This document shows positions 19,141-28,192 of a stretch of 64,000 nt of DNA, piece after piece. The notes below the pieces were generated by a model, which was not told the origin of the DNA, ran no database searches, and worked only from the letters and a program-made list of their open reading frames with translations. This stretch comes from Akkermansiaceae bacterium. GTDB lineage: Bacteria > Verrucomicrobiota > Verrucomicrobiia > Verrucomicrobiales > Akkermansiaceae. Within the stretch, counting starts at the first letter, position 1, and every line of letters starts with the position of its first letter. The stretch spans positions 248,001 to 312,000 of the forward strand of contig JAHCBC010000001.1 of assembly GCA_019634595.1 (NCBI GenBank). Direction: 5' to 3'. A program made the translations under genes and the position numbers.

Positions 19141-21588
19141 ATGAACCACTTGTCCCCAATCACCCATCCGCGCCGGGCGGGCGGCTTTCTCCGCAAGCTC
19201 GCCGCCGTCTCCATTTCCTCGGTCGCGCTTTTCTCCGGCCTCCTCACCGCGGCGGAGAGCGCGGGGAAACTCCGCATCGCCATCCTCGCCGGGGAGAAGC
19301 ACTCCGATGAGTTCTCCGCCGCGCTGAAAGAGTCCGGCATGAAAGCGGAGAAATATCCCGATTCCTCCCAAGGTTGGTCCAAGCTGAAAGCGGATCTCAA
19401 AAATCTGGACGTGATCGTCGGTGCGCCGGATCTCAATGCCATCCTGCCACGGGCGGATGGCGGGAAAGCGGAAGCGGAGGAACTGAGGGGATTCATGGAG
19501 GCAGGCGGCGCGATCGTGCTCACCGGCGCGACCGGACCGGGCCAGTTGGAGTGGCTTTCGCTGCTCGATGAAAAGCTGGCGGTGACCACGGAGGAGCCGA
19601 AGCAGAAGCCGAAGGACGGCACGTTGTCCGAAATGAATCCCGTCCACAGCTTCCGCATCCTGCCGGGGAGATTGGGCGACACCGGGGAGATCTCCACCTT
19701 CTACAAGGCGGGGACGCCGGGCGAATGGGAACACATCGCACGCTGGGCCTCGCAGCCGTGCATGATGATGAAACGCTTCGGAAAAGGATTCGTGGTGCTG
19801 TCGGCACTCCGTCACCCGGATGCCGGACTGCTGGGGAACACGGGAACCATGCTCCGGCTCCAGCGCATGGGCTTGTTCCATCGGATGTCGGAACATGATT
19901 TCGGCGGAGCGAAGGACACCTTCGGGCGCAAGGTCATCGCTCCCGGCAGGGGGCAGACCCGGTTGATGCTCAGGAACACCACGGACGAACCGCTGGATGT
20001 CTCCGCGGTCCTCCGCATGGACAACGGAAAGGAAACCCGGACCGTCCGGCGCGGGGTGAAGGGCATCAAGGCCAACGACCAATCCTGGCTGGCCCTGCCC
20101 GTCATGGCGGACCTGCGGGGGGAAACCAAGGTGGGTGTTTCCATCATCAATCCTTCGGATGGGGCGGAGATTCCGCTGCTTGCGGAGACCATCACGCTTC
20201 CGGAGTTCCTGACGGTCATCCCTCCCGCCTACCGTGGCATGATTTCCACCGCCCGCCGTGACAAGGACGTCCATTTCAAGATCCGCCTCGAGCCGATCTA
20301 TGGGAACATCGCGGGGATGCCCCTGAAGCTGGAGATCACCGCGCCGGACGGAAAGAGGATCTCCGCGAAGGAAATGACCGTCACCACCGCGGAGTTCCCT
20401 GTCGTGATGGATCTGCCTGCGGATGCTCCCGAAGGGGAGTACACCATCCGCGCCGTGACGGAACGCCCCGGTGCGGTCGTGGACGAGGCGAAGGCGGTTT
20501 TCAAGATCGTGCCGGTCAGGCCCGGCCAGGTGTTCGTGGACCAGGACACGGTGATCCTGAAGGACGGGAAGCCCTTCTTCCCGCTCGGCATCTATCACGT
20601 CAGCGGCGCGCAGGTGGATGAGGCGGCGGAGATCGGTTTCAATATGTTCCAGTTCTGGGACTGGGACGCCACTCCGGAGAACATGGATCGGCTGGCGGAA
20701 AAGGGCATCACCTCCATCTGGGAAGGCCAGGCGTGGGGGACGGCGGTCTATCTCAATCCCGCCACCGCTTCCACGCATCCCGCGTTCCAAAAGCAACTGG
20801 GCCTCATGGAAGAGGCCGTGGCGAAGTACAAGAACCATCCCGCCCTCTCCATGTGGTACGTGGCGGATGAGCCGTCACCCTATCACCTCCCATCCCTCCG
20901 TGCGATCAATGGCAAATGGCATGAGCTGGATGAGGATCATCCCACCTACCTCGTCGCCACCGGGGAATACGGACAGCTACAGGATGCCTGTGACATTCTG
21001 GCGATCGACGTCTACCTGGTCTATCGCGGCCAGCGCAACCACCTCTCCGCCATCGCCAGTGCCACGGATGCCGCGCTGAAGGGAGTGGACTTCCGCAAGC
21101 CGGTCATCGCCGTGCCGCAGTCCTTCGGGAACAACAAGCTGCACAATGAAAAACCGGAGGAAGTCCGCTGCATCTCCTACCTCCACCTGACCCACGGCGT
21201 GCGCGGGATGATGTGGTATTGCTGGAAGGAAACCGGCGACAAAACGGGCGAGGAAGGCGCTGGCCACCACCCGGAAACGCAGAAGGTTCTCAAGGACCTC
21301 GTTGCCGAGATCAAGGTCGTCGCCCCGGCGCTGATGGAACCCGGCGGCCGGATGCTGAGATCCGCTGACGGCAGGATTCATGCCCTCCTCTGCGGCAGCG
21401 CGGCCACCGGCAGGTACCTGCTGTTCGTGAATGAGGACTACGAAGCCACGGACGCGGTCCTCCGCCTGCCCGAACTCACGGGCGGAAAGCTCACCGGTCT
21501 CTTCGGCACCGCCGCGGCGGAGGTGAAGGACGGCAACGTGAAGCTCAAGGTGTCCGCGCTCGGGACCGGGGTGTTCCGCATCGACTGA
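19141..21588 (+). CDS. Large secreted protein with glycosidase-like TIM barrel
   Basis: 815 residues, exported (twin basic start, hydrophobic AAVSISSVALFSGLLTAA to residue 38). Residues 44-250 look like a ThuA/glutamine-amidotransferase-like flavodoxin fold (LRIAILAGEKHSDEF, DVIVGAPDLNAILP, GGAIVLTGATG). Residues 270-465 are beta-sandwich domains. From residue 470 (VILKDGKPFFPLGIYHVSG) a beta/alpha barrel resembling GH2/GH5/GH42-type catalytic domains follows, with ALSMWYVADEPSPY as the candidate acid/base segment (Glu in ADEP) and a short C-terminal beta domain. Substrate unknown; polysaccharide turnover is plausible given export. Stands alone. Confidence 0.75.
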   Translation: MNHLSPITHPRRAGGFLRKLAAVSISSVALFSGLLTAAESAGKLRIAILAGEKHSDEFSAALKESGMKAEKYPDSSQGWSKLKADLKNLDVIVGAPDLNAILPRADGGKAEAEELRGFMEAGGAIVLTGATGPGQLEWLSLLDEKLAVTTEEPKQKPKDGTLSEMNPVHSFRILPGRLGDTGEISTFYKAGTPGEWEHIARWASQPCMMMKRFGKGFVVLSALRHPDAGLLGNTGTMLRLQRMGLFHRMSEHDFGGAKDTFGRKVIAPGRGQTRLMLRNTTDEPLDVSAVLRMDNGKETRTVRRGVKGIKANDQSWLALPVMADLRGETKVGVSIINPSDGAEIPLLAETITLPEFLTVIPPAYRGMISTARRDKDVHFKIRLEPIYGNIAGMPLKLEITAPDGKRISAKEMTVTTAEFPVVMDLPADAPEGEYTIRAVTERPGAVVDEAKAVFKIVPVRPGQVFVDQDTVILKDGKPFFPLGIYHVSGAQVDEAAEIGFNMFQFWDWDATPENMDRLAEKGITSIWEGQAWGTAVYLNPATASTHPAFQKQLGLMEEAVAKYKNHPALSMWYVADEPSPYHLPSLRAINGKWHELDEDHPTYLVATGEYGQLQDACDILAIDVYLVYRGQRNHLSAIASATDAALKGVDFRKPVIAVPQSFGNNKLHNEKPEEVRCISYLHLTHGVRGMMWYCWKETGDKTGEEGAGHHPETQKVLKDLVAEIKVVAPALMEPGGRMLRSADGRIHALLCGSAATGRYLLFVNEDYEATDAVLRLPELTGGKLTGLFGTAAAEVKDGNVKLKVSALGTGVFRID

Positions 21589-21618
21589 TGGCGGAACGTC
21601 CGGCGGTCGGGGGCTGTT

Positions 21619-23022
21619 TCAGAACTCGACCGTTTCCCCCAGGGCGGCGATCTCCACGCTCCCGCCGTGGTGTTTCTCCGCCAGCGCCCGCTGCAGCGCG
21701 TGGGCGGGTTCGTGGTCGCCATGCACCAACCACACCCGCTTCTTCGGGCCGGTGGTGCGGTCGAAATAGTCCAGCAGTTCCGAGTGGTCGGCATGGCCGG
21801 AGAAGGAATCGACCGTCTCGATCCGCGCGCGGACCTTGAACCGTCCGCCGAGGATGGGGACCTCGCGTTCCCCGTCGCGGATGCGCCTGCCCAGGGTGTT
21901 CTCCGCGCAGTAGCCCACGAACAGGATCGTGGTCCTGCCGTCGGAAATGTTGTGCTTCAGGTGGTGCAGGATCCGCCCAGCTTCGCACATGCCGGACGCG
22001 GCGATGATGATCGCCGGTCCTTTAAGGTCGTTCAGCGCCATTGAGGCGTTCACGGAGCGGATCAGCGTCAGATTCTCGAAACCGAACGGATTCTCCCGTT
22101 GGAAAAGCTGTTCATACACCGCCTCGTTGAATGAGTCCGGGTGCAGGCGGTAGATCTCCGTGGCGCTCACCGCCAGCGGGCTGTCCACGAACACCGGCAG
22201 TCCCGGGATCTCCCCGCGCAGGAAGAGGTCATGCAGCACATAGAGGAGTGCCTGCGTGCGTTCCACGGCGAAGGCCGGGATGAGGATCTTCCCGCCGCGC
22301 TTCACCGCCTCCCGGATCACTTCGCCGAACTGGTCGTCCACTCCGGGAGGAGCCTCGTGCTCGCGCCCGCCGTAGGTGCTCTCCATCAGGAGGAAATCCA
22401 CATCCTGCACCGCGACGGGATCCCGCAGCACCTCGCTGCCGCCGCGGCCCACGTCTCCGGAGAAAAGGAAGCGTTTCTTCTTCCCGTCCGCCTGGTCCGT
22501 GATCTCCAGCAACACCTGCGCGCTGCCGAGGATGTGCCCGGCATCGATGAACGTGAGTGACACCCCGTCCGCGATGAGCATGGGCCGGTCATAGCCGATG
22601 GTCACGAACTGGCGCAGGCACCGCTCCGCGTCCTGCTCGCTGTAGAGGGCGGGCACGGCGTCCAGGCCATCGCGCAGGCGGTGCTTGTTGAGCCAGTCGA
22701 TGTCGCTTTTCTGGATGCGGGCGGAGTCTGCGAGCATGATCTGGCAGAGATCCCGCGTGGCGTTGGTCGCGTAGATGTTGCCGGTGAAGCCCTTCGCGCA
22801 GAGATTCGGCAGGTTGCCGCTGTGGTCGATGTGGGCGTGGGACAGCACCACGCAGTCGATGTCGGCGGGATGGAAGTGGGGGAAACAGCAGTTGATGTCA
22901 TACGCGTCCTTCCGCCGGCCCTGATACAGCCCGCAATCCAGCAGGATGCGCTTCCCATTGACCTCCAGCAGATGCTGCGAACCGGTGGTGGTGCCGGCGG
23001 CACCGCAAAATTTGAGTTTCAT
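21619..23022 (-). CDS. MBL-fold RNase of the beta-CASP family
   Basis: 467-residue metallo-beta-lactamase/beta-CASP/RMMBL protein of the kind acting in RNA or mRNA 3'-end metabolism. The zinc motif VVLSHAHIDHSGNLP is near residues 57-71, with further ligands at FIDAGHILGSAQ (about 158-169) and in SGDVGR. The beta-CASP insert runs from about 200 (DFLLMESTYGGREH) and includes ILIPAFAVERTQALL. The RMMBL end has DSFSGHADHSELLDYF. Most likely a cytoplasmic endo- or exoribonuclease. It follows the acetyltransferase gene at 23273 on the same strand, but hairpins in between suggest separate transcripts. Confidence 0.92.
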   Translation of the reverse strand: MKLKFCGAAGTTTGSQHLLEVNGKRILLDCGLYQGRRKDAYDINCCFPHFHPADIDCVVLSHAHIDHSGNLPNLCAKGFTGNIYATNATRDLCQIMLADSARIQKSDIDWLNKHRLRDGLDAVPALYSEQDAERCLRQFVTIGYDRPMLIADGVSLTFIDAGHILGSAQVLLEITDQADGKKKRFLFSGDVGRGGSEVLRDPVAVQDVDFLLMESTYGGREHEAPPGVDDQFGEVIREAVKRGGKILIPAFAVERTQALLYVLHDLFLRGEIPGLPVFVDSPLAVSATEIYRLHPDSFNEAVYEQLFQRENPFGFENLTLIRSVNASMALNDLKGPAIIIAASGMCEAGRILHHLKHNISDGRTTILFVGYCAENTLGRRIRDGEREVPILGGRFKVRARIETVDSFSGHADHSELLDYFDRTTGPKKRVWLVHGDHEPAHALQRALAEKHHGGSVEIAALGETVEF

Positions 23023-23127
23023 GCTTCAATACGGAACATCGGGCCCCTCGCAGGTCACTTCAAGTCCGGAAGGCGTTCCCAACGGGGATCCTGATCGGGT
23101 GCTGTTCCCGGGATGAAGGATGATGAC

Positions 23128-23272
23128 CACTGATTTACTGATTCAGACTGAAGAAATCGCCTCCGATCTGGCTCTGACCCCGACTCACATCGGCTCTTCT
23201 GAAATCAGTAAATCAGTGATATCGAATGTTTCCGATATCTCCCTGATTCCGAAATGCTGGGAATGCATTCCC
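23128..23272. repeat. Three successive inverted repeats downstream of the NAGS gene
   Basis: A long inverted repeat has arms at 23128-23147 (CACTGATTTACTGATTCAGA) and 23198-23218, identical over 16 outer bases, with one bulged A inside. A second, GATATCG-n8-CGATATC, follows at 23218-23239. A third is the perfect palindrome GGGAATGCATTCCC at 23259-23272, which touches the stop of the gene on its right. The space is 250 bases. They may end transcription or be remnants of a small element. Confidence 0.65.
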
Positions 23273-24355
23273 TCAATCCAGTTCCAGTGAGAACACCAGC
23301 GAGTCCCGGCCGCTGGCTTCGAACTGCTCGCGCCGCTTCTCCGGCAGGTCCTCCACCGTGGCGGTGCTGTAGCCCAGCCGGTTCGCAAAGAAGTCCGCCG
23401 CCCGGTTCGTCAGCGCGAAGACCCGGGGGATGTTCCTTTCCCGGGCCATCTCCTCCGCATGCCGGACAAGCTCCACGCCATAGCCACGGCCTTCGTGCGC
23501 CTGCTTCACATACAGGCAGGCCACCTCCGCGGTGTCTTCCTCCCGGTATTCGTGCAGCGCCACACAACCGACGACGTTGTCGTCGATGGTCATGACCCGG
23601 AAGTCGTTGATCTTCGACTGGATGTCCTCGTAGGTGCGGGCGACCAGCTTCGTCCGCCGGACGCTGCGGCCGATCATGCCCAGCAGTTCCGGGATGTCCT
23701 CCTCCCGCAGCGGGCGGATGATCCGGTAGCTGTCCGCGTGGATCATGGTGCCCACGCCTTCGTTGGAGAAAAGTTCGTCCACCAGCACACCCTGGCGGCG
23801 GCCGTTGAGCACATGCACGCGGGGGATGCCACGGTTGCAGGCCTCCGCCGCGGCGTGGAGCAGTTCCACTCCCGGGCCGTCCGTCTGCTCCGTGAGCGCC
23901 AGCGCATCCGCCGCGCGGATGGCATGGGCGGGTGCGCCGTTGATGAGCAACGCTTCCTCAAGCAGCGCGATGACCTTTGTCACGCCGATCCCCTTGGCGA
24001 AGTCCACCACCGCCGGAGCCAGCGGGCTGGTGGAGGAGGCGTCGATTACCACCGACTGGCCGCGGGCCAGGATGTCCAGCGTCTCCTTGACCGCGCCGGG
24101 GTCGGTGATCGGTTTCAAAACGCGCGCGGACATGATCTCGCACTCCAGCGTCCAGTCGTAGAGGTCTTTCAGGTCCCCACCCAGCACGGCGAGCACCAGC
24201 TTCACCCCCAGATCCTCCAGTACGGCCAGGTCCAGCAGTGTTTCCGCAATGGCGGGTTCCGGCAGCAGCCCGGCCTCGATGAGCACAAGGAAGGTCTTCC
24301 CACGGAACTGGGGAATGTATTGGAGAACCTCGCGGACGTTGCTCTGTTGGGCCAC
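23273..24355 (-). CDS. argA: N-acetylglutamate synthase-like (reduced kinase domain + GNAT)
   Basis: 360-residue protein matching the ArgA plan: an amino-acid-kinase-like domain followed by a GNAT acetyltransferase. The opening REVLQYIPQFRGKTFLVLI matches the ArgA N-terminus, RGIPRVHVLNGRRQGVLVDE and LFSNEGVGTMI match the join between domains. The GNAT part has the acetyl-CoA loop YVKQAHEGRGYGVELVRHAE near residue 285. Compared with about 440 residues in ArgA, the kinase domain is some 80 shorter and its glycine-rich LGGE motif is absent (IEAG). It would make N-acetylglutamate for arginine synthesis. The promoter region contains a 13-G run 47 bases upstream. Confidence 0.82.
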   Translation of the reverse strand: MAQQSNVREVLQYIPQFRGKTFLVLIEAGLLPEPAIAETLLDLAVLEDLGVKLVLAVLGGDLKDLYDWTLECEIMSARVLKPITDPGAVKETLDILARGQSVVIDASSTSPLAPAVVDFAKGIGVTKVIALLEEALLINGAPAHAIRAADALALTEQTDGPGVELLHAAAEACNRGIPRVHVLNGRRQGVLVDELFSNEGVGTMIHADSYRIIRPLREEDIPELLGMIGRSVRRTKLVARTYEDIQSKINDFRVMTIDDNVVGCVALHEYREEDTAEVACLYVKQAHEGRGYGVELVRHAEEMARERNIPRVFALTNRAADFFANRLGYSTATVEDLPEKRREQFEASGRDSLVFSLELD

Positions 24356-24401
24356 TGCGCTTTACCTAGCAGATGCCCGGCCACCCGCAAGGGCGGATCG
24401 C

Positions 24402-24414
24402 GGGGGGGGGGGGG
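24402..24414. repeat. Run of 13 G
   Basis: An uninterrupted G13 tract in the divergent space between argA (start 24355) and galK (start 24645). Such tracts slip during replication and can vary promoter spacing, but they are also common sites of sequencing error. Confidence 0.8.
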
Positions 24415-24431
24415 AGGTGTGATTGGAGGAT

Positions 24432-24577
24432 GGCAGGGATGCCATTCCATGGCGTCCGGCGGGGGAGACTTGCATCGCCAGCCGGTGCCAATCGCGGATG
24501 AGGCCATCCCATCGGTATCACATCCCGGGGAAGGGGGCAGTTCACCCCGCCGGACCGCATGGAATGCGGTCCCTGCC
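24432..24577. repeat. GGCAGG-type REP pair, inverted (146 bp)
   Basis: Left unit: GGCAGG then hairpin GATGCCAT-TCC-ATGGCGTC (24438-24456) and CGGCGGGG. Right unit is the same on the other strand: CCCCGCCG, hairpin GACCGCAT-GGA-ATGCGGTC (24553-24571), CCTGCC. The two stems differ by paired, compensatory changes. Lies in the argA-galK divergent space. Another set is at 52530-52731. Confidence 0.8.
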
Positions 24578-24644
24578 AGCCGGACAGGCCTCGTCCTCCC
24601 AAGTCTGCGGTTGTCCCGGGCGTTTCCATGGTATTCGCTGGGGC

Positions 24645-25823
24645 ATGCTGCAGCTCAACCCGGACCTTTCCGACCTTGTCTCCGATGCCACGAAGGGACT
24701 GCTGGATCGTTTCGGCGCACAGGCCACGGTGACCGCAGCCGCGCCCGGCCGGGTCAACCTCATCGGCGAACACATCGACTACTGCGATGGCTTCGTGCTG
24801 CCCTTCGCGATCGACCGCCATGTCGTCATCGTGGGAGCCGCGAACGGGACGCGGGACATCCGCCTGGCCACTTCCCTGAACCGGGAAACCGCCGTCATCC
24901 CCGCGGAACCTCCCGTCGAACGGGGGGAACCCGCGTGGGCGAACTACCTGCGTGGCGTCATCCGCGGCTTCCAGGACCGGGGGCATGTCATCCCCGGCTT
25001 CGACGCTTTCATCCTTTCCTCCGTTCCGGGCGGCGCGGGCCTTTCCTCCTCCGCCGCTCTGGAGTGCGCCATGGCCACCTTTCTGGAAGGCCTCCTCGAC
25101 ACCGTGCTGGAGACGAAGGAAAAGGCGCTGCTCTGCCAGAAGGCGGAGCATGACTTCGCCGGGGTGCCATGCGGAGTCATGGACCAGTTCGCCTCCGCCT
25201 TTGGCCGGCCGAACCGCCTGGTCCTCATCGACTGCCGGTCCGGGGAGCCGGAACTGGTTCCTTTCGAAAATCCCGACCTCACCGTCATCATCGCCAACAC
25301 CATGACCCACCACGCGCTGACGGACGGAGGCTACGCCACCCGCCGGAGTCAGACGGAGCAGGCGCTCGCCATCCTGGGAAAAGCCTCGTGGCGGGATGTC
25401 ACGGAGGCCGACGTCCTCGCCAACTGGGAAACCATGGGGGATCCGGTGAACCGCCGTGCCCGCCATGTGGTGAGCGAGATCGCCCGCACCATCGCCGCCG
25501 CGGCCGCCCTTTCCCGCAATGATTTCGAAACGCTCGGGCCGCTCATGGCCGCCAGCCATGATTCCCTGCGGAATGACTTCGAGGTTTCCTGTGAGGAACT
25601 GGACGTGATGGTGGACATCGCCCGCTCCATCGGCCGCAACGGCGGCGTCATCGGCAGCCGCATGACGGGCGGGGGCTTCGGTGGTTCCACCGTCACCCTC
25701 TGCGAGTCCGGCTGGGCGGCGGAGATCTCCGGGATCCTGGCGGCCCGCTATTTCGAAGCCACAGGCATCCAGCCGCAGATCTTCGCCTCGCGGCCCGCCA
25801 TGGGCGCCCATCTGGTGGGCTGA
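24645..25823 (+). CDS. galK: Galactokinase
   Basis: GHMP-family sugar kinase of 392 residues, phosphorylating galactose at C1 with ATP (Leloir pathway). N-terminal galactokinase signature GRVNLIGEHIDYCDGFVLPF at residues 34-53, the ATP loop SVPGGAGLSSSAALE near residue 126, and motif 3 GSRMTGGGFGGSTVTL near residue 337 are all present. The reading frame is open upstream, but that extension is translated repeat sequence; the ATG at 24645 gives the normal N-terminus. No galT or galE is nearby. Confidence 0.93.
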   Translation: MLQLNPDLSDLVSDATKGLLDRFGAQATVTAAAPGRVNLIGEHIDYCDGFVLPFAIDRHVVIVGAANGTRDIRLATSLNRETAVIPAEPPVERGEPAWANYLRGVIRGFQDRGHVIPGFDAFILSSVPGGAGLSSSAALECAMATFLEGLLDTVLETKEKALLCQKAEHDFAGVPCGVMDQFASAFGRPNRLVLIDCRSGEPELVPFENPDLTVIIANTMTHHALTDGGYATRRSQTEQALAILGKASWRDVTEADVLANWETMGDPVNRRARHVVSEIARTIAAAAALSRNDFETLGPLMAASHDSLRNDFEVSCEELDVMVDIARSIGRNGGVIGSRMTGGGFGGSTVTLCESGWAAEISGILAARYFEATGIQPQIFASRPAMGAHLVG

Positions 25824-25929
25824 CGAGGAAATCACCCCTTCGCCCGACTGGTGTCGTGCACTGGAGGTATTTCATTCATGGAGTGCGCGGATTCGGGTTC
25901 CCAAGCCGTTAGACCTAGACAGATCGGCG

Positions 25930-28029
25930 ATGGATCCACAACTTGGGACAATGCGCCCGACCTTTTCATCCTCCTCCGGAATGTTTCTCGCAGGGGCCGC
26001 TTTTGCAGGGATGCTGCTGGGAGCCGCGGCGCGGGAGGTGAAACTGGAGTTTCACAGTGGTCCGGGGAGCCAGACGTTGCAGACGTTTTCCCCCACCTTC
26101 GTCAACGCCATGGATGTCCCCATGACCGGGGCTTCGTTTGATGCGCCGCAGTGGCAGATCGGCACAGTGACGCTGGGTTTCATGCCACAGCCGGGACAAA
26201 GGCTCACCGCGTTCAAGAGCACGGTCAACGCTCCGGTGGTGGGACGCATGAAGGGCGGTGACGGAGACTGGATCACGGGAACCTACGGGACGGAAACCAT
26301 CGGTTTCCACATCGCCTATGCGGCGGACGGATCGGTGTACTTGCACACCTACTACCCGGGGATGCCCGACCTGAATTTCAACCCGCTGGACATGGGTGCC
26401 GAGGCAACCGCCGTGGGACCATGGCGGCGGATACTCAGTCCGACTCACACCCGGATGAACTTCCTGCGGAAAGATGGGACCGTGGATGGCTCGATGCCGT
26501 TCGTCTCCTATTACAGTGATCCCTCCACCCTCCTGATGCAGGATGACGGGAAGTTCTTCAGCAGGGCGGAAGGCAGCACCTTCCGCAGGTTCAACGTGGA
26601 TGGCACGCCGGACTCGGAAATGCAGGCCATCCCAGGCAGCCTCCACCGGATGACCCAACTGAGTGATGGTCGTCTTGTCTGCTCCTTCCATTCCGCCGAA
26701 ACAGGGGTGGTGATCCGCTTCCTGCTGCCGGATGGCACGCCGGATCCCGCAGCGCAGGATTTCCCATTGGAGACGGCGAGCTGGGCCTTGGCGGAACAGG
26801 ACGATGGGAAGATCCTGGTGGCGGCGGGCGGCTCCGGAGTCCACCGGTTGAACCGGGACGGAACCGTTGACGCATCCTTCCAATGTACCACCGCCAGTCC
26901 GGGGGACAACCGCGCCGACGTTTCCGCCATCCTGCCGCTGCCTGATGGAAAAATCCTGATGGGAGGGCACTTTGAATCCGTCAACGGGGTCAACAAGAAA
27001 TTCCTCGCCCGCCTCAACACGGACGGCAGCACGGATGAGTCCTATGACGTCATTGTGCAGGGCGACTTGCGGGGGATCGTCACGACTCTTATGAGGCTCA
27101 ACGATGGCAGGGTGTTCGCCGGGGGGGATTTCAATTACGTTCGCAAACCGGGCCGGCCGGGGGATTACCGTTATGGACTGATCTGCCTGATGCCGGATGG
27201 CACGCCGGATGAGGAATATCGTCCGATGCTGGATAGGCTTTCTCCGGCCAACCGGGTCCGCTCCATCAACATGCTGTGGGACGGCAGCATCCTTCTTTCC
27301 GGAACATTGCGCCTGGCGAGTGGTCCGCTTTCAAACCCCAACGTCCGGCGCTTCCTCAACACACCGGTGGTATCCACGGTGACAGTTGTTCCGGGCGCGG
27401 GTATCACCTGGACGAGGAACGGGGAGGCGGCGGACTTCGCCTACACCTCCTTTGAATACCGGGGCGACGGCGAATCCTCATGGACTCCACTTGGCAAGGG
27501 GGTGCGGGCCGGAGCGGGGAACTGGTTCCTTTCCCATACAGGAGCGCTGCCGGCCAGTGGCTTCATCCGCGTGCGGGGCCGCCTGAGTACGACGAACCGT
27601 GCCCCGGGTGTGGTGATGGAAAGCCATCTCTTTGGCAGGGAGGAGCTGACCGCCATCGAGCAATGGCGTGAAGATCACTTCGGTGATCCGGTCAGTGACG
27701 GTCCTGCGGCGAACCACGTGGATGCGGACCGTGATGGCATCGGGAACCTTGCCGAATATGGTCTCGGCCTCGATCCCAGGTCCCCGGACCAACCAACCGT
27801 ACTCCCGGCCTGGATCTCCACCGGCGATGCCCACGAAGTCTCCTTCACCCCTCCGTCCGGCCTGCCGGTCACCTATGGCGCGGAGTGGAGCACCACATTG
27901 CATGCGGATGACTGGCATGTGGCGGACGAACTTCCCGGCGATCCGGGGGGGAAAGCATTCCGTGTCCCCCATGATGCGCCCGGTTCCAGGGCGGAAAGAT
28001 TGTTCTTCCGTCTGAGGTTCTCCGAGTGA
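25930..28029 (+). CDS. Secreted delta-60 repeat protein
   Basis: About 699 residues, exported (hydrophobic GMFLAGAAFAGMLLGAAA near the N-terminus). The middle (residues 200-470) contains delta-60-type repeats, each with a phrase like LPDGKILMGGHFESVNG followed by FLARLNTDGSTDESY; related phrases are LNDGRVFAGGDFNYV and LADGTPD-type turns. Such repeats build a beta-propeller seen in secreted proteins of this phylum. The C-terminal region has a WREDHFGDPVSDGPAANHVD-type segment with calcium-loop-like DADRDGIGNLAEYGLGLDP, common at the end of verrucomicrobial exported proteins. Function unknown. ATGs at 25930 and 25951 are both possible. Confidence 0.75.
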   Translation: MDPQLGTMRPTFSSSSGMFLAGAAFAGMLLGAAAREVKLEFHSGPGSQTLQTFSPTFVNAMDVPMTGASFDAPQWQIGTVTLGFMPQPGQRLTAFKSTVNAPVVGRMKGGDGDWITGTYGTETIGFHIAYAADGSVYLHTYYPGMPDLNFNPLDMGAEATAVGPWRRILSPTHTRMNFLRKDGTVDGSMPFVSYYSDPSTLLMQDDGKFFSRAEGSTFRRFNVDGTPDSEMQAIPGSLHRMTQLSDGRLVCSFHSAETGVVIRFLLPDGTPDPAAQDFPLETASWALAEQDDGKILVAAGGSGVHRLNRDGTVDASFQCTTASPGDNRADVSAILPLPDGKILMGGHFESVNGVNKKFLARLNTDGSTDESYDVIVQGDLRGIVTTLMRLNDGRVFAGGDFNYVRKPGRPGDYRYGLICLMPDGTPDEEYRPMLDRLSPANRVRSINMLWDGSILLSGTLRLASGPLSNPNVRRFLNTPVVSTVTVVPGAGITWTRNGEAADFAYTSFEYRGDGESSWTPLGKGVRAGAGNWFLSHTGALPASGFIRVRGRLSTTNRAPGVVMESHLFGREELTAIEQWREDHFGDPVSDGPAANHVDADRDGIGNLAEYGLGLDPRSPDQPTVLPAWISTGDAHEVSFTPPSGLPVTYGAEWSTTLHADDWHVADELPGDPGGKAFRVPHDAPGSRAERLFFRLRFSE

Positions 28030-28192
28030 GCGGCTTCCCGCCCGCCATCGGAATCTGCGGGAATCGTCGACGAAATCCGCTTGTGGCCCGGGCTTTCAAA
28101 TCGCGGACACGACCCTTTTTCTTGCCACACCGCCGGAATGGGGGAAACTGGGCGAAGTTCGGCCCCCTTGCCAAAAAGGCCCCCACTTCCGC

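Noticed and set aside
24423..24644. N-terminal extension of galK
   Set aside because: These codons translate GGCAGG-type repeat DNA and precede the normal galactokinase N-terminus.
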